From UBA1941 sp046329575 (GTDB lineage: Bacteria > Bacteroidota > Bacteroidia > Chitinophagales > LD1): DNA of 64,000 nt. The notes beneath the pieces are model-generated. The model worked only from the letters and a program-made list of their open reading frames with translations, searched no databases and was not told the origin of the DNA. This document shows positions 40,691 through 49,036 of the stretch, piece after piece (the stretch's first letter is position 1; each line of letters opens with the position of its first letter). Location: assembly GCA_046329575.1 (NCBI GenBank), contig JAXLUJ010000002.1, forward strand, positions 248,001 through 312,000, given 5' to 3'. Position numbers and translations under genes: made by a program.

Positions 40691-41284
40691 ATGCTAAAAG
40701 TGGGAATCACCGGAGGAATTGGAAGCGGTAAAAGTACGGTATGTCAGATTTTTGAACGATTGGGCGTGCCCGTATATTATGCTGACCAACGTGCTAAGGA
40801 ACTGATGGAAGACGACAGGGAATTGGTAAAAGCAATCACGATGCATTTCGGAAATGAAATGTATAAGGATGGAAAGTTGCAGCGAGCGGCTTTGGCTGCC
40901 ATTGTTTTCTCTGATGAACACAAGCTGTTGTTACTGAATTCACTGGTGCATCCAGCTGTTTTTCGCGACAATCAAAGCTGGAATGAAGTATTGGCTAAAA
41001 AAAATTATCCATACACCATTAAAGAGGCGGCGCTTTTGGTGGAAACCGGATCGTATCAGCAATTAGATAAATTGATTGTGATCACTGCTCCGTTAGAGGA
41101 TCGGATTAAAAGAGTAATGGCGCGCGATGGAAGTACGGAAGATCAGGTACTGGCGCGTATAAAAGCCCAGCTACCCGAAGAAGAAAAAGTAAAACTGGCA
41201 GATTATGTAATCGTAAACGATGAGGTTATGAATCTAGTACCACAAGTGGCAAAGATACATACCGATTTGTTGAGCCTCAATTAA
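40691..41284 (+). CDS. coaE: Dephospho-CoA kinase
   Basis: 197 aa. Phosphorylates the 3'-OH of dephospho-CoA, the last step of coenzyme A synthesis. P-loop GITGGIGSGKSTV at residues 5-17, the nucleotide-binding RAKELMEDD region and the LID RVMARDGSTEDQVLARI are intact. It stands alone, and its stop overlaps that of the convergent lipoprotein gene in TTAA. Confidence 0.95.
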   Translation: MLKVGITGGIGSGKSTVCQIFERLGVPVYYADQRAKELMEDDRELVKAITMHFGNEMYKDGKLQRAALAAIVFSDEHKLLLLNSLVHPAVFRDNQSWNEVLAKKNYPYTIKEAALLVETGSYQQLDKLIVITAPLEDRIKRVMARDGSTEDQVLARIKAQLPEEEKVKLADYVIVNDEVMNLVPQVAKIHTDLLSLN

Positions 41285-41670
41285 AACTGGCCCTGAAAGG
41301 CAATGCGCACCTGATATTTTTCGCGGGAATACGTGTCGTATAATAAATAGCCGCCGCCTGTACCTTTAAAGCTGCCATCGTCGTTCAGGGTATAAGTCAT
41401 GGTAGCCACCACATTGCCTTTGGCATCAGCCGCGTCGATATGAAATTTAGTGTCGTTTGCCTGAACAAGAATGATAGAGGTGTCACCCGCACTTGGTTCG
41501 GTAGCCCGGTAGGGAACTCTGCCTAAATTCTTGCCATTATAAACAAGGTAAAGAGGAGGCAGGTTTTTATTCGCGGTATAAAAGCCAAAATCAAATTCAT
41601 GGGAATTTTTGGTGCAGCTATTCAATAGTAGCAAACCAAGAATAAAGATCAGCAAAATTGGATAACGCAT
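41281..41670 (-). CDS. Small lipoprotein of unknown function
   Basis: 129 aa. Lipoprotein signal peptide with lipobox LLNSC (Cys at residue 19). The mature domain is a small beta-rich unit (LPPLYLVYNGKNLGRVPYRA ... GGYLLYDTYSREKYQVRIAF). Family not recognised. It lies 48 nt after pth on the same strand and ends in an overlap with coaE. Confidence 0.6.
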   Translation of the reverse strand: MRYPILLIFILGLLLLNSCTKNSHEFDFGFYTANKNLPPLYLVYNGKNLGRVPYRATEPSAGDTSIILVQANDTKFHIDAADAKGNVVATMTYTLNDDGSFKGTGGGYLLYDTYSREKYQVRIAFQGQF

Positions 41671-41718
41671 ATACCGGCTTTTAATTGGTATACGCTCTTC
41701 AAAAATGAAGGTTACTTT

Positions 41719-42279
41719 CTATTTGTTGAATTTGGTCATCGCGTTACCTAATCCTTCAAACATGAAGGAATTAACGGCATCGGCTGCTCTGATAAGATTT
41801 GCCGGCAGTGTTTCTAATTCAGTTGCAGTCCACTTTCCCAAAACAAAATTCACTTGCCCCCCTTTTTGAAATTCATTGCCAATTCCGAAGCGAAGCCGGG
41901 GATAATTGTTATTGCCCAATGCAGCGTCAATGTCACGTAAGCCATTGTGACCGCCATCACTGCCTTTTGCTCTTAACCGAAGCTGGCCAAAAGGAATAGC
42001 GAGATCATCGAGCACCACTAATAGATTTTCGGGGCTGATGTTATACTGCTGCATCCAGTAACGCACGGCTTTGCCGCTCAGGTTCATGTAGGTAGTTGGC
42101 TTAATCAGGTAAATGTTCTTACCCCGGTTGCGATATGCCGCAGTATCGGCAAGGCGATCATTTTTCCAAATGGCGTTATTCTTTTCTGCCAAAAGTTCCA
42201 CCACCTTGAAACCCGCATTATGCCTGGTGTTTTCATATTCCGAACCAATATTTCCTAAACCTGCTATCAGAAAGTTCAT
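41719..42279 (-). CDS. pth: Peptidyl-tRNA hydrolase
   Basis: 186 aa. Releases tRNA from stalled peptidyl-tRNA. GLGNIGSEYENTRHNAGF has the catalytic His20, LIKPTTYMNLSGKAVRYW and the Asp of VVLDDLAIPFG complete the site. It starts 6 nt after the HMG-CoA lyase stop on the same strand, an unusual partner. Confidence 0.95.
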   Translation of the reverse strand: MNFLIAGLGNIGSEYENTRHNAGFKVVELLAEKNNAIWKNDRLADTAAYRNRGKNIYLIKPTTYMNLSGKAVRYWMQQYNISPENLLVVLDDLAIPFGQLRLRAKGSDGGHNGLRDIDAALGNNNYPRLRFGIGNEFQKGGQVNFVLGKWTATELETLPANLIRAADAVNSFMFEGLGNAMTKFNK

Positions 42280-42285
42280 AAGGTA

Positions 42286-43140
42286 TTAATGAATGAAAAC
42301 ACTATTGGATTCGCGTAAGGCATCTTCGAATGCGGAAACAGAAAATTTCGGTCCAAAATCTTGTTTCACGTTAAAATAATTCAGCAGATTTTCAGTGGGC
42401 ATGTTGCCGATCAGATCATCTTTAGCCATAGGGCAACCGCCATAGCCTTTAATCACCGAATCAAACCGGCGGCATCCGTTTTGGTAGGCAGCATCTACCT
42501 TTTCTTTCCAGTTGTGAGGCGCGGTATGCAGATGCGCGCCAATTTCGAGATCCGGAAACCGTGGGATAAGGGTGCTGAATAACTGTGATATAGTTTGCGG
42601 TTGCGCCACGCCAACGGTATCAGACAGCATAAATATTTTGATTCCGAATTGTTTGAGCTGCTGTACCCAGTGCTCCACAATCTTCGGCTCATAGGGATCG
42701 CCGTAAGGGTTTCCAAAACCCATTGAAATATAAAGAATCAATTCTTTGCCGGAATCATCCACTAATTGCTTGATTCGCTGTACGCGTTGTAGCGATTCTT
42801 CGATAGTAGAATTAGCATTTCTTTTTTGAAAGGTTTCGGAAACTGAAAACGGAAAACCCAAATACCGGATCTGCTGAAATTTGCAGGCGTCCATAGCGCC
42901 GCGTTCATTGGCAACAATAGCGATAAGCGGCGTACTATTTTCATCCAGTTCTAAACCTTCCAAAACCTGCCGGGTATCGGCCATTTGAGGAATTACATCA
43001 GGCGAAACAAAACTTCCAAAGTCCAGCGCTTCATAGCCCACTCGCAACAATTTGTTGATGTAGGCCACCTTCTTTTCAGTAGGTATAAAATATTTCAGCC
43101 CTTGCATAGCGTCGCGCGGACATTCAATAAGTTTGATCAT
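42286..43140 (-). CDS. Hydroxymethylglutaryl-CoA lyase-like protein
   Basis: 284 aa, DRE-TIM barrel. HMG-CoA lyase splits HMG-CoA to acetoacetate and acetyl-CoA in leucine breakdown. The N-terminal IECPRDAMQG gives the R-D-x-x-Q signature and FVSPDVIPQMAD the substrate region; VIKGYGGCPMAKDDLIGNM provides the conserved Cys. Metal-binding HLH is HLHTAPHNW. The open frame extends 34 codons upstream, but MIKLIECPRD is the family start. Other leucine-catabolic genes are not present; a thiolase-like or related lyase function cannot be excluded. Confidence 0.85.
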   Translation of the reverse strand: MIKLIECPRDAMQGLKYFIPTEKKVAYINKLLRVGYEALDFGSFVSPDVIPQMADTRQVLEGLELDENSTPLIAIVANERGAMDACKFQQIRYLGFPFSVSETFQKRNANSTIEESLQRVQRIKQLVDDSGKELILYISMGFGNPYGDPYEPKIVEHWVQQLKQFGIKIFMLSDTVGVAQPQTISQLFSTLIPRFPDLEIGAHLHTAPHNWKEKVDAAYQNGCRRFDSVIKGYGGCPMAKDDLIGNMPTENLLNYFNVKQDFGPKFSVSAFEDALRESNSVFIH

Positions 43141-43305
43141 AGCAATGGCTTCGAAATTCCGGCGGAAATTCGATTTTCTTTTCAAATAAAAAAAGTGTAA
43201 AACCTGAAAGCGGAATCCATTTAGCTTCAGCAGAAATTTCACAGGCTATTGTAAATCTTTCCTAAAAGCCGGGATTCTAAGTTCATGACATCGTAAAATT
43301 ACTTT

Positions 43306-44220
43306 ATGAAACTACCGGTTCTCATAAAATGGCGCGTGCTGCGCACGCGATTGTATCTGGAAAGTTTGCGTTTGCGCGCATTTTATCTTCCCGCCATCAT
43401 TTTTCTGCTCACCACTTTCACCACGGTGAATGCCTACCATTTGTATCGATTCAGCGGTGTTTGGAACACTTTTGAAAGCGCAGGAGGGAATGCGTTCAAG
43501 TTTTGTGAAACCAATCGCATGAATGAGATTATCCGCCAGCCTGCCAATACCTGGTCGAACTTCGGCTATCTGGCAGTTGGATTATTTGCACTTACGCTGG
43601 CCGTGCATGATTATAAGAACAAATCCAGGCGGCAAAGCGCCAATTTTCTGGTACAATATCCTATGTTTTCTTTGCTGTACGGACTTTCGTGTTTGTATCT
43701 CTTCATAGGAAGTTTTTTGTTTCATGCTTCATTAACTGAGTATTTTCAGCGTCTGGATCAATCGGGGCTGCTATCGGTGGTGATCATGTTGCTCGCTTTG
43801 AATTTCTATAAACTGGCACCTTATTTCAGGAAGAAAGGGGAGTGGAAGAACCTGCATGCCGTAGCTATGATAGCTGCTGTGGTTTGTAATGTGCTTATTT
43901 TCCGTTGGTTGCTTTCAATTGATATTAATGTGTTGTTTCCTGTACTGCTGCTCATGGTGATAGCAAGCGGGTTGTTCTATACGTTTAAGATTCGGAACAA
44001 AAGTTTTTTTCTGAATTATATGTATGCCGCCTTTCTGCTCATGTTTCTGGCCGGCGGGATTTGGATTCTGGACCGCTCGCATACGTTATGCAATCCCGAT
44101 AGCATGCTGCAAGGGCATGCCCTATGGCATTTGCTCACTGCGGTTAGTATGTTCTTCATATATCTGTACTATCGCAGCGGCAGTTTATCAGACAAAGAAT
44201 TGGCTGAGGCAGGAATTTAA
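43306..44220 (+). CDS. CREST-superfamily (alkaline ceramidase-like) membrane hydrolase
   Basis: 304 aa, about 7-8 transmembrane helices. Residues match the Zn-dependent alkaline ceramidases (ACER): FCETN (Glu68), PANTWSNFGYL, Ser136 and His140 in GSFLFHASL, Asp151 in RLDQSG, and His271/His275 in HALWHLLTA. The spacings Ser-4-His-11-Asp and His-4-His equal those of human ACER3 (Ser77, His81, Asp92; His217, His221). ACER enzymes hydrolyse ceramide in membranes. The N-terminus of about 60 aa is longer than usual. The TAA overlaps the convergent TlpA-type gene in TTAA. Bacterial substrate unproven. Confidence 0.82.
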   Translation: MKLPVLIKWRVLRTRLYLESLRLRAFYLPAIIFLLTTFTTVNAYHLYRFSGVWNTFESAGGNAFKFCETNRMNEIIRQPANTWSNFGYLAVGLFALTLAVHDYKNKSRRQSANFLVQYPMFSLLYGLSCLYLFIGSFLFHASLTEYFQRLDQSGLLSVVIMLLALNFYKLAPYFRKKGEWKNLHAVAMIAAVVCNVLIFRWLLSIDINVLFPVLLLMVIASGLFYTFKIRNKSFFLNYMYAAFLLMFLAGGIWILDRSHTLCNPDSMLQGHALWHLLTAVSMFFIYLYYRSGSLSDKELAEAGI

Positions 44221-45359
44221 TGCAGCAGTTCTGAGAGGCGCCGGTCCAATTCATCGCCACGCAAATTGCGGCCGATAATCTTTCCATCCTTGTCCAGCAG
44301 GAACTGAGCCGGAATGCTATTCACGCCATACATTTTTGCGGGTATCGACCCCCAACCTTTCAGATCGCTTACATGGTTTGGCCAAATCAACCCGTCCTGT
44401 TGAATGGCGCTCTTCCAGCGGCCGGCATCTTGATCAAGCGAAACACTAAATACCGTAAAGCCTTTATCTTTAAACTTATTGTAGGCAGCTACCACATTAG
44501 GGTTTTCGCGGCGGCAAGGGCCACACCACGATGCCCAGAAATCGAGCAATACGATTTTACCACGCGTAGAAGATAACTTAAGTGGTTTGCCCTCAGGGGT
44601 GTTGAACTCGAAATCGGGAGCCACAGCGCCATTTGCGGTGGCCGCTTCTGCATTCCTTGCCATTTCCTGCGCCTTTTGTTGTTGCTCGAAGGCATTGAAC
44701 TGATCGCGCATTTCAGCAGTATAGCTTGATTTAGGCATTTCCTTTTCCAGACGTTGCACCATTTTACGATTCTCTTCCGGATAACGGTCCATGCGCAGGA
44801 AACTGGCGTAATACAAGGCAACTAATGGATCCTTTGCGGCCTGTGATTTCTGTTTCAGACCGTTTTCAAAGTTCTGGCCTTGCTGTTGAATGCCAACCGC
44901 CAGCTTTTGCAGGCTATCATTTGAGGCACCACCGTTCTGAGCCTGATAGAACAATTCATTGCTTTTATTCAGGCGCATTTGGCTTTCGGTAAGATCTTTT
45001 ACCGCTTGTTGAAATTCAGTATTGGATGCAGGGCCGGTGATGGTGTAGGCCATTACATTATTATAATTCAGATCAGCCTTGTACGTGGCGTTTTCCAGTA
45101 ACAATAGCCACATTTTATCGTCACTTCGCAACCTGTAAAAGCCTTTATCGGCCACATTATTGATCCGGAAATTTCCCTTCGCATCTACTTTGGCGGTATC
45201 GATAAGCGTAGCCGTTTGTAAAGTCAGTTTTTCGAGGTAAATCGTTTTTCCGGAACCGTTGTCCAGCTTTCCTTCAATTAAAAACTTGTTATCTCCACCG
45301 GCGCTGTTACAGCTAACCAGATAAAAACAAAGTGATACCAGCAGTATTAATTTTTTCAT
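44217..45359 (-). CDS. TlpA-family thioredoxin-like lipoprotein with DUF4369-like N-domain
   Basis: 380 aa. Lipoprotein signal peptide with lipobox LVSC, a DUF4369-like beta domain at about 25-130, a helical linker, and a C-terminal thioredoxin/AhpC-TSA domain from about 240 with WASWCGPCRRENPN (active CxxC). Periplasmic thiol-disulfide oxidoreductase, common in Bacteroidota. It follows gatB by 3 nt on the same strand, so the two are likely co-transcribed, but no functional link is clear. Confidence 0.9.
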   Translation of the reverse strand: MKKLILLVSLCFYLVSCNSAGGDNKFLIEGKLDNGSGKTIYLEKLTLQTATLIDTAKVDAKGNFRINNVADKGFYRLRSDDKMWLLLLENATYKADLNYNNVMAYTITGPASNTEFQQAVKDLTESQMRLNKSNELFYQAQNGGASNDSLQKLAVGIQQQGQNFENGLKQKSQAAKDPLVALYYASFLRMDRYPEENRKMVQRLEKEMPKSSYTAEMRDQFNAFEQQQKAQEMARNAEAATANGAVAPDFEFNTPEGKPLKLSSTRGKIVLLDFWASWCGPCRRENPNVVAAYNKFKDKGFTVFSVSLDQDAGRWKSAIQQDGLIWPNHVSDLKGWGSIPAKMYGVNSIPAQFLLDKDGKIIGRNLRGDELDRRLSELLH

Positions 45360-45362
45360 GAG

Positions 45363-46805
45363 TTACAGTAGCTTTTCAGTTAAAATTTTATTTACAATTT
45401 TAGGGTCGGCTTTACCCTGTGAGCCTTTCATTACTTCTCCAACAAAAAGGCCCATCAATCCTTTTTTACCCGCTTTGTATTCGGCAACTTTTTCCGGAAA
45501 ACGGGTAAGAACATCATCAACCAAAGTAGCAATTTCCGATGCATCAGAGTTCTGCAATAAATTTAAACGTTCTGCCACGGTTATGGGCGACTGATTGGGG
45601 TTAGCCACCATTTCAGGAAATATTTTCTGCGCCGCAACCGAAAAATTAGTCTTTCCCTCGTCGATCAAAGCGATTAGGCCGGCTATAGCAGTTGCAGTTA
45701 ATGGAAACTGCGCTATTTCGATGGCTTGTTCGTTCAAATATGATTTTACCGGGCCCAGCATCCAGTTCGATGCTGCCTTATAATTTTTCGTATGCTTTAA
45801 AATTTCATTAAAATACATTGCACTATCGCGATCTTCGGTAATTACCCGGGCATCGTAATCAGGCAAACCATACACTGACGTATATTCCTGGTGCAACGTG
45901 CTGGCTAATTTCGGCATATTGGCGCGAACAGCTTCAACATAAGCCGGAGTTACACGCACCGGAGGAAGGTCGGGCTCGGGGAAATAACGATAATCATGAG
46001 CATGCTCCTTGCTGCGCTGCGAAAGTGTGATTCCTTTTGTTGCATCAAAACCTCGGGTTTCCTGATGCAGCGCTTCCCCCTTTTCCAACAAGGCAATCTG
46101 GCGTTCAAATTCAAACTCGATTGCCTTTTTTACATTGCGCATTGAGTTCATGTTCTTCACTTCCACCCTTTGATTGAAATGCGTATCGCCTTTTAAACGA
46201 ATGGAAATATTGGCATCGCAACGCATGGATCCTTCTTCCATATTACCATCACAAATGTCGAGATACCGAAGCAATTTGCGTACTTCCATCAGGTATTGGA
46301 ATGCTTCATCGCCACTGCGAATATCCGGGTCAGAAACGATTTCTATCAAAGGCACTCCGGCGCGGTTTAAATCTACCAACGTAAAATACGGATCCAGGTC
46401 GTGCGTGCTTTTTCCGGCATCTTCTTCCATGTGAATGCGCTGAATGCCTACTCTTTTCTTTTCACCGTTTACTTCAAATTCCAGAAAGCCATGTTCGCAA
46501 ATCGGTGTTTTATCTTGTGTGATTTGATAACCTTTTGGAAGGTCGGCATAGAAATAGTTCTTCCGGGCAAACTGGTTTTCTTCTCGAATGGTACAACCCG
46601 TTGCTAATCCCATTTTAACGGCAAATTCAATCGCTTTTTTGTTCACCCGTGGCAAAGTTCCGGGATGACCGAGTGAAATGGCACTAACCTGAGTGTTTGG
46701 AGCTGCGCCGAACTCGGTATTGTCGCCACAATACATTTTACTTTTGGTAGAAAGCTGCGCATGCACTTCCAGCCCAACCACCACTTCATATTTTTCAGAA
46801 TTCAT
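45363..46805 (-). CDS. gatB: Asp-tRNA(Asn)/Glu-tRNA(Gln) amidotransferase subunit B
   Basis: 480 aa, full length. GatB of the GatCAB complex converts Glu-tRNA-Gln (and Asp-tRNA-Asn) with ammonia from GatA. VVGLEVHAQLSTKSKMYC, SLGHPGTLPRVN and MRCDANISIRLKG are diagnostic; the C-terminal YqeY-like domain ends KIVNKILTEKLL. gatA and gatC are elsewhere. A TATCTTCG box lies 10 nt upstream of the ATG. Confidence 0.97.
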   Translation of the reverse strand: MNSEKYEVVVGLEVHAQLSTKSKMYCGDNTEFGAAPNTQVSAISLGHPGTLPRVNKKAIEFAVKMGLATGCTIREENQFARKNYFYADLPKGYQITQDKTPICEHGFLEFEVNGEKKRVGIQRIHMEEDAGKSTHDLDPYFTLVDLNRAGVPLIEIVSDPDIRSGDEAFQYLMEVRKLLRYLDICDGNMEEGSMRCDANISIRLKGDTHFNQRVEVKNMNSMRNVKKAIEFEFERQIALLEKGEALHQETRGFDATKGITLSQRSKEHAHDYRYFPEPDLPPVRVTPAYVEAVRANMPKLASTLHQEYTSVYGLPDYDARVITEDRDSAMYFNEILKHTKNYKAASNWMLGPVKSYLNEQAIEIAQFPLTATAIAGLIALIDEGKTNFSVAAQKIFPEMVANPNQSPITVAERLNLLQNSDASEIATLVDDVLTRFPEKVAEYKAGKKGLMGLFVGEVMKGSQGKADPKIVNKILTEKLL

Positions 46806-46815
46806 AGTAACGGGA

Positions 46816-46823
46816 CGAAGATA
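46816..46823 (-). promoter_or_regulatory. Putative -7 box for gatB
   Basis: Minus-strand TATCTTCG (7 of 8), identical to the peroxiredoxin box, 10 nt before the gatB ATG. Confidence 0.35.
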
Positions 46824-46943
46824 TAATTTAGGAGAGAAGTGAGGTTGCTATCTGCTTTGATTTACTTTTTTTTAAAGTTAAGAACCTCCGGTAGGATGGC
46901 CGCCGGTTTTAATGGTTCGTATCTAATTTATTCGAATATGCTG

Positions 46944-46974
46944 AAAAAAAAATCCCCCGACTTTCATCGGGGGA
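46944..46974 (-). terminator. dnaK terminator
   Basis: On the minus strand TCCCCCGA-TGAAAG-TCGGGGGA (46974-46953) is followed by U9. A textbook intrinsic terminator 52 nt after the dnaK stop. Confidence 0.95.
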
Positions 46975-47025
46975 TCCGGATTTGCTCTTGTATTTTAATT
47001 ACAAGTCAACAAAACCAACAGCGTC

Positions 47026-48933
47026 TTACTTATTATCTTTTACTTCTTCAAATTCTACATCTGATACGTTGTTGGCGGCATTATCAGATCCCTGAGCGTT
47101 TGGATCGGCATTTGGCTGAGCTTGTTGCTGCGAGGCATTGTAAATGTCCTGCGAAGCAGCGTTCCATGCGGTATTCAATTTTTCACTGGCCGAGTCGATC
47201 GCGCTTAGGTCCTGCGAACTTAGAGCATTTTTCAGTTCCGTTAAAGCATCTTCGATCGTTTTTTTCTTGTCGGCAGGAAGTTTGTCGCCAAATTCTTTTA
47301 ACTGCTTTTCTGTCTGGAATGCCAAACTGTCAGCAATATTCACCTTCTCAGCGCGTTCACGGGCCTGACGGTCAGCGTCTTCGTTCGCTTTTGCCTCATT
47401 TTTCATACGTTCGATATCTTCCTTAGAAAGGCCGCTGGAAGCCTCAATCCGGATTTGTTGCTCTTTTCCGGTGCCTTTATCTTTAGCCGAAACGTGGATA
47501 ATACCGTTGCTATCGATATCGAAAGTTACCTCAATTTGGGGAACGCCACGCGGAGCCGGCGGAATACTATCTAAGTGGAATCTCCCGATGGTTTTATTAT
47601 CACGGGCCATAGAGCGCTCACCCTGAAGTACGTGGATTTCTACAGACGGCTGATTATCAGCGGCTGTTGTGAAAACCTGCGATTTTTTGGTAGGAATGGT
47701 GGTGTTTGACTCGATAATCTTAGTCATCACACCTCCCATCGTTTCCAAACCGAGGGAAAGTGGGGTAACGTCTACCAAAACGATATCGTCTTTCACTTCC
47801 CCGCTAAGGATACCACCTTGAATGGCAGCGCCTACGGCTACCACTTCATCGGGGTTCACCCCTTTATTCGGTTTTTTACCGAAAAACTTCTCTACAGCTT
47901 CCTGGATTTTCGGGATACGGGTAGAACCGCCTACCAGAATCACATCATCGATTTGTGAAATATTGTAACCCGCATCTTGCAGGGCCTGACGGCATGGAGC
48001 GAGGGTACGCTCTACTAACGCATCGGTTAGCTGCTCGAATTTCGCACGGGTTAGTTTCTTAACTAAGTGTTTTGGAACGCCATCCACCGCTGTGATGTAT
48101 GGCAAATTAATTTCAGTTTCTTGCGAGGCCGATAATTCAATTTTGGCCTTCTCGGCGGCTTCTTTCAATCGTTGCTGCGCCATTGGGTCTTTGCGAAGGT
48201 CCATGCGCTCCTCTTTCTGGAACTCATCGGCCAGCCAGTTAATGATTTCATGGTCGAAATCATCACCACCTAAGTGCGTATCACCATTGGTCGATTTCAC
48301 TTCAAAAACGCCATCGCCCATTTCGAGGATAGAAATATCAAAAGTACCACCGCCTAAGTCGTACACCGCCACACGCATATCTTTTTTGCCCTTGTCGAGG
48401 CCATAGGCCAGCGCTGCAGCAGTTGGTTCGTTCAAGATACGTTTTACTGTCAATCCTGCGATTTCACCGGCTTCTTTGGTTGCCTGGCGCTGCGCATCAT
48501 TAAAATATGCAGGCACGGTAATTACCGCCTCTGAAACCGTTTGGCCCAGGTAATCTTCAGCTGTTTTCTTCATTTTTTGAAGAATGATAGCCGACAATTC
48601 CTGTGGGCTGTACATCCGGCCATCAATTTCTACTCTGGTGGTATCGTTATCGCCTTTTACCACTTTGTAGGGTACGCGGGCGATTTCTTTTCCGGCATCG
48701 GAAAAACGAACGCCCATAAAGCGTTTGATTGATTGAATGGTTTTGGTTGGATTGGTGATGGCCTGGCGTTTGGCAGGATCGCCCACTTTGCGTTCGCCAT
48801 TGTTCAAAAATCCTATGATGGAAGGGGTAGTTCTACGGCCTTCATCGTTTGCTATCACAATCGGGTCGTTGCCTTCCATTACGGCAACGCACGAGTTGGT
48901 GGTTCCTAAGTCAATTCCTATTACTTTTCCCAT
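47026..48933 (-). CDS. dnaK: Chaperone protein DnaK (Hsp70)
   Basis: 635 aa. ATP-dependent folding chaperone. IGIDLGTTNSCVAV, VPAYFNDAQRQATKEAG, IFDLGGGTFD-type AVYDLGGGTFDISI and the C-terminal lid are complete, ending with a DVEFEEVKDNK-like acidic tail. MGKVIGIDL at 48933 is the start; the frame is open 14 codons further. It is alone, with dnaJ and grpE elsewhere, and closed by a strong terminator. No CIRCE element was seen. Confidence 0.98.
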   Translation of the reverse strand: MGKVIGIDLGTTNSCVAVMEGNDPIVIANDEGRRTTPSIIGFLNNGERKVGDPAKRQAITNPTKTIQSIKRFMGVRFSDAGKEIARVPYKVVKGDNDTTRVEIDGRMYSPQELSAIILQKMKKTAEDYLGQTVSEAVITVPAYFNDAQRQATKEAGEIAGLTVKRILNEPTAAALAYGLDKGKKDMRVAVYDLGGGTFDISILEMGDGVFEVKSTNGDTHLGGDDFDHEIINWLADEFQKEERMDLRKDPMAQQRLKEAAEKAKIELSASQETEINLPYITAVDGVPKHLVKKLTRAKFEQLTDALVERTLAPCRQALQDAGYNISQIDDVILVGGSTRIPKIQEAVEKFFGKKPNKGVNPDEVVAVGAAIQGGILSGEVKDDIVLVDVTPLSLGLETMGGVMTKIIESNTTIPTKKSQVFTTAADNQPSVEIHVLQGERSMARDNKTIGRFHLDSIPPAPRGVPQIEVTFDIDSNGIIHVSAKDKGTGKEQQIRIEASSGLSKEDIERMKNEAKANEDADRQARERAEKVNIADSLAFQTEKQLKEFGDKLPADKKKTIEDALTELKNALSSQDLSAIDSASEKLNTAWNAASQDIYNASQQQAQPNADPNAQGSDNAANNVSDVEFEEVKDNK

Positions 48934-49023
48934 GATATGTTGATGTTTAGAAATAATTTTCACTTCTTGTTTCAATTGCTATGCCAAGGGTAGGATTGGG
49001 ACAGAATGGCAGACCTATTTTTT

Positions 49024-49031
49024 TACTTTTG
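49024..49031 (+). promoter_or_regulatory. Putative -7 box for the OYE-SDR operon
   Basis: TACTTTTG, a full match to TAnnTTTG, spacer of 5 nt to the ATG at 49037. Confidence 0.45.
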
Positions 49032-49036
49032 ATTTT

